Positions 57,194 through 64,000 of a stretch of 64,000 bases of DNA are shown piece after piece. The DNA lies in the NCBI RefSeq assembly GCF_014201195.1, contig NZ_JACHDS010000001.1, positions 2,914,001-2,978,000 on the forward strand, written 5' to 3'. The notes below the pieces were generated by a model. It was not told the DNA's origin. It did no database searches and saw only the letters and a list, made by a program, of their open reading frames with translations. This stretch comes from Nocardiopsis mwathae (lineage in GTDB: Bacteria > Actinomycetota > Actinomycetes > Streptosporangiales > Streptosporangiaceae). The position numbers were made by a program, and so were the translations under genes. Within the stretch, counting starts at the first letter, position 1; the number at the start of each line of letters is the position of its first letter.

Positions 57194-59155
57194 GTGGACA
57201 TGACGACTGCGGACCCGCTTGTAGGCGCGACACTCGACCGTCGCTACTTCGTCGAGTCGCGTATCGCGGGCGGTGGCATGGCCACCGTCTACATCGCACA
57301 TGACCAGCGCCTGGACCGGCGCGTGGCTCTCAAGGTCATGCACCCCTCCCTCGCCCAGGACCCCCAGTTCGTGCGCCGCTTCATCAACGAGGCGCACTCC
57401 GTCGCCAAACTCTCCCACCCCAACGTCGTCCAGGTCTTCGACCAGGGCACCGACCAGGGCTGCGTGTTCCTGGCCATGGAGTACGTGCCCGGCCGCACCC
57501 TGCGCGACCTACTCGAAGAGCGCGGTCGGCTGCACCCGCGCGAGGCCCTGCAGGTGATGGCCCAGGTGCTGGGCGCGCTGGGCGCCGCGCACCGGGCCGG
57601 GCTCGTGCACCGCGACATCAAGCCGGAGAACGTCCTGCTCACCGTCGACGGCCAGGCCAAGGTCGCCGACTTCGGATTGGCGCGGGCGGTCGAGTCCGCG
57701 CACCAGGGCATGACCAAGACCGGCACCCTCATGGGCACCGCCGCCTACATCGCCCCCGAGCAGATCGAGCGCGGGACCTCCGATACCCGGACCGACGTGT
57801 ACGCGGCCGGGATCATGCTCTACGAGCTGCTCACCGGCGCCCAGCCGCACACCGGCGAGACCCCCATCGCCGTCGCCTACCAGCACGTCAACTCCGACGT
57901 ACCGCGCCCCTCGACCGTCGTCCCCGGCCTGCCTCCGGAGATCGACGCCCTGGTCACCAAGGCCACCGAGCGCGACCCGCGCTACCGCCCGGGCGACGCC
58001 GGGCAGTACCTCTCCGCCGTGGCGCAGGTCCTCGACGGCGGCGCTCCCGCGTTCGCGCAGACCGCGGTGATCGACACCGCCTCGCCGGCGGCGGGCGGAC
58101 CCGCCTTGCGGAGCGGCACCGCTCCGGTGCCCGGCGGCGACAACGCCACCGTCCAGGTGAACGTGGGCGGCCACGGCGGCGACGGTTACGGCGACCCCCG
58201 CGACGGGGGCCCCGGGCCGGGCCGCCGCAAGTACCTCCTGATGGCCACCGCCGGCGTCCTCGCGGTGGTGATGCTCTGTTTCGGCTGGTGGATGCTGATC
58301 GGGCGCTACGAGAGCGTCCCGGACGTCGTCGGCATGGACCAGAACGCGGCCACGGCGGAGCTGCGGTCCCTCGGCCTGAAGATCGAGGTCGCCGACGACC
58401 CCGTCTACAGCGACGAGGCCGCCGAGGGCACGGTCGCCGCGACCACCCCGGATGTGGGCGACAACGTCCTGCCCGAGGACACCGTGACCGTGTCGCTGTC
58501 CAAGGGGCCGCAGACCGTCGACATGCCCGAGGTCGTGGGCGACCCCGAGGCCAACGCGCGCAAGGCGCTGGAGGACGCCGGGTTCACCGACATCGACGTG
58601 AAGCAGGAGGACTCCTACGACCACCCGCCGGGCACCGTGCTGGACGTCGACCCCGAGGAGGGGTCCGGTGCCGACCGCGAGGAGACCGTCACCCTGACCG
58701 TCAGCAAGGGCTTCGACGTGCCCGGCGTCGTGGGTCTGACCGAAGAGGCCGCCCGCACGGAGCTGGACGGCAAGGGCCTGGAGGTGGAGGTCACCACCGC
58801 GTCCAGCGACGACACGCCCAAGGGCGAGGTGATGAAGCAGTCACCGGAGGCGGGCACCACCGCCGGGGCCGGGGACACCGTCAAGCTCACCGTCTCCTCG
58901 GGCAAGGAGCAGATCGAGATCCCCGACGTGCGCGGGATGAAGTACAAGAAGGCCGAGAAGGAGCTGGAGAAGCTCGGCTTCGAAGTCGAGGTCACCCGGG
59001 TGCTGGGTGCGGACCGCGTCGACTCCTACACTCCCACCGGGAAGGCGGAGAAGGGCGCCAAGATCGAGCTGATCACCAGCCCGTTCGCACCCCGTGACCG
59101 GGATCGGGACCGGGGCCGGGGCCGCGACAGGGACCGGGACGACGATGACGACTAG
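57194..59155 (+). CDS. PASTA-domain Ser/Thr protein kinase (PknB/StkP type)
   Basis: A membrane sensor kinase that couples muropeptide or cell-wall signals to growth. The kinase domain (about 13-275) shows IAGGGMATVYIAHDQRLDRR, VALKVM, HRDIKPENVLL, KVADFGLARA and GTAAYIAPEQIERG. A Gly/Pro juxtamembrane linker follows, then one membrane segment KYLLMATAGVLAVVMLCFGW (about 345-365). About four extracellular PASTA repeats follow, starting VPDVVGMDQNAATAEL, DMPEVVGDPEANARKALEDA, VPGVVGLTEEAARTELDGKG and IPDVRGMKYKKAEKELEKLG. It ends in an unusual Arg/Asp-rich tail. The 653-residue start is GTG 57194, probably leaderless; ATG 57200 is possible. Confidence 0.94.
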   Translation: MDMTTADPLVGATLDRRYFVESRIAGGGMATVYIAHDQRLDRRVALKVMHPSLAQDPQFVRRFINEAHSVAKLSHPNVVQVFDQGTDQGCVFLAMEYVPGRTLRDLLEERGRLHPREALQVMAQVLGALGAAHRAGLVHRDIKPENVLLTVDGQAKVADFGLARAVESAHQGMTKTGTLMGTAAYIAPEQIERGTSDTRTDVYAAGIMLYELLTGAQPHTGETPIAVAYQHVNSDVPRPSTVVPGLPPEIDALVTKATERDPRYRPGDAGQYLSAVAQVLDGGAPAFAQTAVIDTASPAAGGPALRSGTAPVPGGDNATVQVNVGGHGGDGYGDPRDGGPGPGRRKYLLMATAGVLAVVMLCFGWWMLIGRYESVPDVVGMDQNAATAELRSLGLKIEVADDPVYSDEAAEGTVAATTPDVGDNVLPEDTVTVSLSKGPQTVDMPEVVGDPEANARKALEDAGFTDIDVKQEDSYDHPPGTVLDVDPEEGSGADREETVTLTVSKGFDVPGVVGLTEEAARTELDGKGLEVEVTTASSDDTPKGEVMKQSPEAGTTAGAGDTVKLTVSSGKEQIEIPDVRGMKYKKAEKELEKLGFEVEVTRVLGADRVDSYTPTGKAEKGAKIELITSPFAPRDRDRDRGRGRDRDRDDDDD

Positions 59156-59178
59156 GGCGTTCCCCGGAACACGCCCTA
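59153..59178. terminator. Hairpin overlapping the kinase stop codon
   Basis: TAGGGCGT (59153-59160, containing the stop) pairs perfectly with ACGCCCTA (59171-59178). An inner GTTCC/GGAAC stem extends it. It lies between the convergent kinase and glpK genes. Confidence 0.6.
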
Positions 59179-59254
59179 TCGCCCGGGCGCCGCGCCCGGC
59201 GCCTCCGGCCCCGGAGCCGGTGCGCTCCGCCGAGATCGACGGCAGGACGCGCGG

Positions 59255-60733
<1,479 letters not shown>

Positions 60734-60760
60734 GGGGTGGCCTCCAACAGCTCGGACAAT

Positions 60761-60776
60761 TATGGTCTAGACCATA
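60761..60776. promoter_or_regulatory. DasR-type (dre) operator at glpK
   Basis: TATGGTCTAGACCATA is a perfect 16-bp palindrome whose core TGGTCTAGACCA equals the DasR-responsive-element core of the GntR/HutC family. On the glpK strand CATAAT overlaps its end and resembles a -10 box, so binding would repress. DasR itself is not in the window; another GntR-family regulator with the same core is possible. Confidence 0.7.
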
Positions 60777-61007
60777 TGAATGGCGCGGACCGACCCTACC
60801 GCTCCCGCCACAGCGTCATTCGTGGGACTTACCCGGAGGTGACAGAGATCCAACCCTCGACCCGACACCGTGGTGACGTCGGTCACAACCGGCGGATCAG
60901 GCTGACGGGCACGGTCCGCGCGGTCAAGAGTCCAAGGAGACCGGCGACGCCGGTCGGAAAGCGTCCGTAGAACGACCCAACCGAATCCGAGAGCGAGGAG
61001 TACACCC

Positions 61008-62033
61008 ATGCGAGTCGGGGTTCTGACCGGCGGCGGCGACTGCCCGGGGCTGAACGCGGTGATCCGCGCGGTGGTACGCAAGGGCATCAAGCACTACGGC
61101 TACGAGTTCGTCGGCTTCCGCGACGGCTGGCGCGGGCCTCTCGAAGGCAACGTCATTCCCCTGGACCGGGCTGCGGTGCGCGGGATCCTACCGCGCGGCG
61201 GGACGATCCTCGGGTCGTCGCGCACCAACCTGATGAAGGTCGAGAACGGCGTGGAGCGGGTCAAGGACAACCTCGCCGGGCTCGGCGTCGACGCGCTGAT
61301 CGCGATCGGCGGCGAGGACACCCTCGGTGTCGCACGCCAGCTGCACGACCAGGACGTCAAGGTCGTCGGCGTGCCCAAGACGATCGACAACGACCTCAAC
61401 GCCACCGACTACACCTTCGGCTTCGACACCGCCGTGAACATCGCCACCGAGGCGATCGACCGCCTGCACACCACCGCCGAGTCGCACCACCGCGCGCTGG
61501 TGGTCGAGGTCATGGGCCGCCACGCGGGATGGATCGCACTGCACTCGGGGATGGCGGCCGGCGCCAACGTGATCCTCATCCCCGAGCGTCCCTTCGCCAT
61601 CGACGACGTCATCGCCTACGTCGAGAGCCGGTTCAAGACCGACTACGCGCCGATCATCGTCGTCGCCGAGGGCGCGCACCCGCAGGACGGCGACATGGAG
61701 GTCAGCACCCAGGAGCTCGACGCCTTCGGCCACGTGCGGCTGGGCGGCATCGGCCAGCGGCTGGCCGCCGAGATCGAGAAGCGCACGGGCAAGGAGTCCC
61801 GCTCGGTCGTGCTCGGCCACGTCCAGCGCGGCGGGACGCCCTCCGCGTTCGACCGGGTGCTCGCCACCCGCCTGGGCGTCCACGCGATCGAGGCCGTGCA
61901 CGACCGCGACTACGGCCGGATGGTCGCCCTGCAGGGCACCGACATCGTCCGGGTGGACCTGGCCGAGGCCACCGCGGAGTTGAAGACCGTTCCCGTGGAG
62001 CGCTACGAGGAGGCCGAGGTCTTCTTCGGGTAG
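61008..62033 (+). CDS. pfkA: 6-phosphofructokinase
   Basis: Phosphorylates fructose 6-phosphate in glycolysis. The 341-residue protein shows RVGVLTGGGDCPGLNAVIRA, GGTILGSSRTN, IAIGGEDTLGVARQL, GVPKTIDNDLNATDYTFGFD (substrate-binding TIDND), EVMGRHAGWIALHSGMAAGA, and HVQRGGTPSAFDRVLATRLG. GGEDT in place of GGDGS marks the PPi/ATP-ambiguous actinobacterial subgroup; the PPi or ATP choice is uncertain. ATG 61008 has GAGGAG 7 bases upstream. It is divergent from glpK. Confidence 0.96.
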   Translation: MRVGVLTGGGDCPGLNAVIRAVVRKGIKHYGYEFVGFRDGWRGPLEGNVIPLDRAAVRGILPRGGTILGSSRTNLMKVENGVERVKDNLAGLGVDALIAIGGEDTLGVARQLHDQDVKVVGVPKTIDNDLNATDYTFGFDTAVNIATEAIDRLHTTAESHHRALVVEVMGRHAGWIALHSGMAAGANVILIPERPFAIDDVIAYVESRFKTDYAPIIVVAEGAHPQDGDMEVSTQELDAFGHVRLGGIGQRLAAEIEKRTGKESRSVVLGHVQRGGTPSAFDRVLATRLGVHAIEAVHDRDYGRMVALQGTDIVRVDLAEATAELKTVPVERYEEAEVFFG

Positions 62034-62170
62034 TCCGGCCGGAGCGGCCGGAGCGGCCGTACGGACCGGTCGTCGGAATGTTCGATACTGGAATGGGCGG
62101 CCCCCGCACGGGAGGCCGCCGATTCCACCACTCGACCACCCGCCGTTCCACACACCTTGGAGACCACGTC

Positions 62171-63445
62171 ATGGCCGTTACGTCCGACTCCGCTGCGATC
62201 GAGGCGCGAGGGGTCGTGGAGGCCGAGACCCCGGCCCGCTCCGAGGCGGGGGCCGGCGAGCTGTGCGTGCTGATGAAGCTCGGCGAGATCGTGCTCAAGG
62301 GCAGCAACCGCCGGCTCTTCGAGCGACGGCTGCACAACAACATCCGCGCGGCCGCGCGCGGGCTCGGCGAACTCAAGGTGACCCAGCGCGGAGCGGGCGT
62401 GATCGTCATCCGCATGCCCGGCGCCACCGACGAGCAGGTGGGCGCGCTGGCCGAGCGCATGAGCTGCGTCATGGGGATCGTCTGGGTGCACCTCGTGCGC
62501 CGGGTCGCCAAGGACCTCGACACCGTGGCCGACCTCTCCGTTCGCTCCATGGCGGGGCGCACCGGCTCCTTCGCGGTCCGGGCGCGGCGCCGCGACAAGC
62601 GCTTTCCGATGACGTCGGCCGAGCTGGCCGGGTACGTCGGCGGGAAGGTCAAGGCCGCCCACGGGCTCCCGGTCGACCTCAAGCGCCCCGACAACACCGT
62701 CCACATCGAGGTCGACCGCGACGAGGTGTTCCTCTACACCGACGGCATCCCCGGCCAGGGCGGCCTGCCCGTCGGCATGAGCGGGCGCGGCCTGGTACTG
62801 ATGTCCGGCGGCATCGACTCCCCGGTGGCGGCGCACCGGATGATGCGCCGCGGCCTGAAGGTCGACTTCCTGCACTTCTCCGGGATGCCGTTCACCGGCC
62901 CGGAGTCCATCTACAAGGCCTACAGCCTGGTGCGCCGGCTCGACCGGTACCAGGTCGGCTCACGGCTGTTCGTCGTGCCCTTCGGCAAGGCCCAGCAGCA
63001 GCTCAAGACGTCGGGCATCGAGCGGCTGCAGATCGTGGCGCAGCGGCGGCTGATGCTCAAGACGGCCGAGGCGCTCGCCGACGACCTGGGCGCTCAGGCG
63101 CTGATCACCGGCGATGCCCTGGGCCAGGTCTCCAGTCAGACGATGACCAACCTCACCGCGCTCGACGACGCCGTCGACCTGCCGATCCTGCGCCCGCTGA
63201 TCGGCATGGACAAGACCGAGATCATGGACCAGGCCCGCCGCATCGGCACACTGGCCATCTCCGAGCTGCCGGACGAGGACTGCTGCACCCTGCTGACGCC
63301 GCGCCAGGTCGAGACCGCCGCGAAGATCGCCGACCTGCGCCAGATCGAGAAGCGGCTGGACGCCGAGGAACTGGCCGAGCACCTGGTGACCACCGCCCAG
63401 CTGCACCGCCCCAGCTTCCTCGGCGACGAACTGACCGAGCTGTAG
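62171..63445 (+). CDS. thiI: tRNA 4-thiouridine / thiazole sulfurtransferase ThiI, no rhodanese domain
   Basis: An adenylating sulfurtransferase for 4-thiouridine in tRNA. The 424-residue protein has an N-terminal ferredoxin-like plus THUMP region (LMKLGEIVLKGSNRRLFERR and VRARRRDKRFPMTSAELAGY). The PP-loop ATP-binding domain shows LVLMSGGIDSPVAAHRMMRR, VDFLHFSGMPFTG, GDALGQVSSQTMTNLTALDD and ISELPDEDCCTLLTPRQVE. It ends there, without the C-terminal rhodanese domain of E. coli ThiI, so sulfur transfer must use another cysteine or protein. ATG 62171 starts a 25-residue variable head. Confidence 0.94.
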   Translation: MAVTSDSAAIEARGVVEAETPARSEAGAGELCVLMKLGEIVLKGSNRRLFERRLHNNIRAAARGLGELKVTQRGAGVIVIRMPGATDEQVGALAERMSCVMGIVWVHLVRRVAKDLDTVADLSVRSMAGRTGSFAVRARRRDKRFPMTSAELAGYVGGKVKAAHGLPVDLKRPDNTVHIEVDRDEVFLYTDGIPGQGGLPVGMSGRGLVLMSGGIDSPVAAHRMMRRGLKVDFLHFSGMPFTGPESIYKAYSLVRRLDRYQVGSRLFVVPFGKAQQQLKTSGIERLQIVAQRRLMLKTAEALADDLGAQALITGDALGQVSSQTMTNLTALDDAVDLPILRPLIGMDKTEIMDQARRIGTLAISELPDEDCCTLLTPRQVETAAKIADLRQIEKRLDAEELAEHLVTTAQLHRPSFLGDELTEL

Positions 63446-63447
63446 CA

Positions 63448-63481
63448 GTGTGAGGGCCCGCGGCGCCGCGGGCCCTCACAC
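63448..63481. terminator. Bidirectional terminator between thiI and the DAHP synthase gene
   Basis: A perfect 34-base palindrome: GTGTGAGGGCCCGCGGC (63448-63464) immediately followed by its complement (63465-63481). It starts 3 bases after the thiI stop and ends 8 bases before the DAHP synthase stop, so it serves convergent genes. Confidence 0.8.
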
Positions 63482-63488
63482 GCTCGGT

Positions 63489-64000
63489 TCAGACACCGAC
63501 CGTCTGCACCCCCGCCCCCGCCGGGATGTCCGGGGCGGTCGCCAGGGTACGGCCCAGCAGCCGCGACATGCTCGAAACGGCGTCGGCCAACTCCTGGATG
63601 TCGTCGCCGACCAGCGCCTGCGGGCCGTCGCACAGCGCGGTCTCCGGCGCGGGGTGGACATCGACGATGACGCCGTCGGCGCCGGCCGCGATCGCCGCGC
63701 GGGACAGCGGGAGCACCAGGTCCCGCTTGCCGCCGGAGTGCGAGGGGTCGACGATCACCGGCAGGTGGGAGAGCTTCTGCGCCACCGGCACCGCGGCGAT
63801 GTCCAGGGTGTTGCGGGTGGCCTTCTCGAAGGTGCGGATACCGCGCTCGCACAGCACGATGTCGAGGTTGCCGCGCTGGGCGATGTACTCGGCGGCCATC
63901 AGCCACTCCTCGATGGTGGCACTCATCCCACGCTTGAGCAGTACCGGCTTGCCCGCCTCGCCGGCGGCCTGCAGCAGCGCGAAGTTCTGCATGTTGCGGG
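63489..64000 (-). CDS. 3-deoxy-7-phosphoheptulonate (DAHP) synthase, C-terminal part (runs off right edge)
   Basis: First enzyme of the shikimate pathway, condensing phosphoenolpyruvate and erythrose 4-phosphate. About 170 C-terminal residues are visible: [80 protein letters not shown] and [32 protein letters not shown] and DPSHS.GK are signatures of the AroA(Q)/KDO8P-like DAHP synthase class. The gene start is outside the window. It is one of two shikimate-pathway genes at the window's ends, aroC being the other. Confidence 0.93.
   Translation of the reverse strand, partial: RNMQNFALLQAAGEAGKPVLLKRGMSATIEEWLMAAEYIAQRGNLDIVLCERGIRTFEKATRNTLDIAAVPVAQKLSHLPVIVDPSHSGGKRDLVLPLSRAAIAAGADGVIVDVHPAPETALCDGPQALVGDDIQELADAVSSMSRLLGRTLATAPDIPAGAGVQTVGV

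Overview
The window is high-GC chromosomal DNA from a filamentous-type actinomycete. Support: a full-length BldD gene, an actinobacterial integration host factor (mIHF), an Rv2175c-type DNA-binding protein, an F420-type (Ddn) protein, many GTG/TTG and possibly leaderless starts, and Streptomyces/Nocardiopsis-like gene order (bldD next to pyrR, mihF-gmk-rpoZ-coaBC-metK, prepilin peptidase next to aroC). A Nocardiopsis-like (Streptosporangiales) host is my inference; no rRNA or tRNA gene was seen to test it. Nearly all of the window is core metabolism.

Layout. 1-4.3 kb: 5' part of aroC, prepilin peptidase, SseB-domain protein, divergent marR/yceI, two small proteins. 4.7-8.7 kb: a large membrane-anchored kinase-like protein and an aldose-1-epimerase-like protein. 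8.8-10.8 kb: MocA-like nucleotidyltransferase and XdhC, with no xanthine or CO dehydrogenase subunits beside them. 11-15.2 kb: riboflavin operon ribE-ribM-ribBA-ribH plus a PH-domain protein under an FMN riboswitch. 15.3-15.8 kb: two copies of a 74-bp palindromic repeat. 15.8-21.5 kb: rpe, rsmB, fmt and divergent priA. 21.5-22.2 kb: an intact VapBC-type module. 22.3-25 kb: degenerate methyltransferase and a SufS-like enzyme behind a SAM-IV riboswitch. 25.1-30.1 kb: DUF3870, a CaiB/glutaryl-CoA dehydrogenase pair, a Ddn-like protein, a DUF418 membrane protein. 30.2-31.7 kb: an Rpn-like gene whose 3' end is tandemly triplicated.

31.8-36.4 kb carries metK, coaBC, rpoZ, gmk and mihF. 36.7-47.2 kb is one minus-strand pyrimidine operon in transcription order pyrR-pyrB-pyrC-carA-carB-pyrK-pyrD-pyrF, covering de novo UMP synthesis except pyrE. 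It is divergent from bldD, whose promoter carries a BldD-box-like palindrome. 48.5-52.6 kb: a perfect LexA/SOS-type palindrome, a GNAT acetyltransferase overlapping the end of metF, a polyprenyl diphosphate synthase and an NmrA-like reductase. 52.7-53.3 kb: a frameshifted toxin-antitoxin remnant. 53.3-57 kb: thiamine genes thiE and (behind a TPP riboswitch) thiO-thiS-thiG. 57.2-64 kb: PASTA Ser/Thr kinase, glpK with a perfect DasR-type operator, pfkA, thiI, and the 3' part of a DAHP synthase.

I found no convincing new multi-gene system. The less ordinary features are regulatory or structural: three riboswitches, SOS-, DasR-, BldD- and Crp-type palindromes, the palindromic repeat pair, the triplicated Rpn 3' end, and a degenerate duplicate of a gene start upstream of the epimerase.
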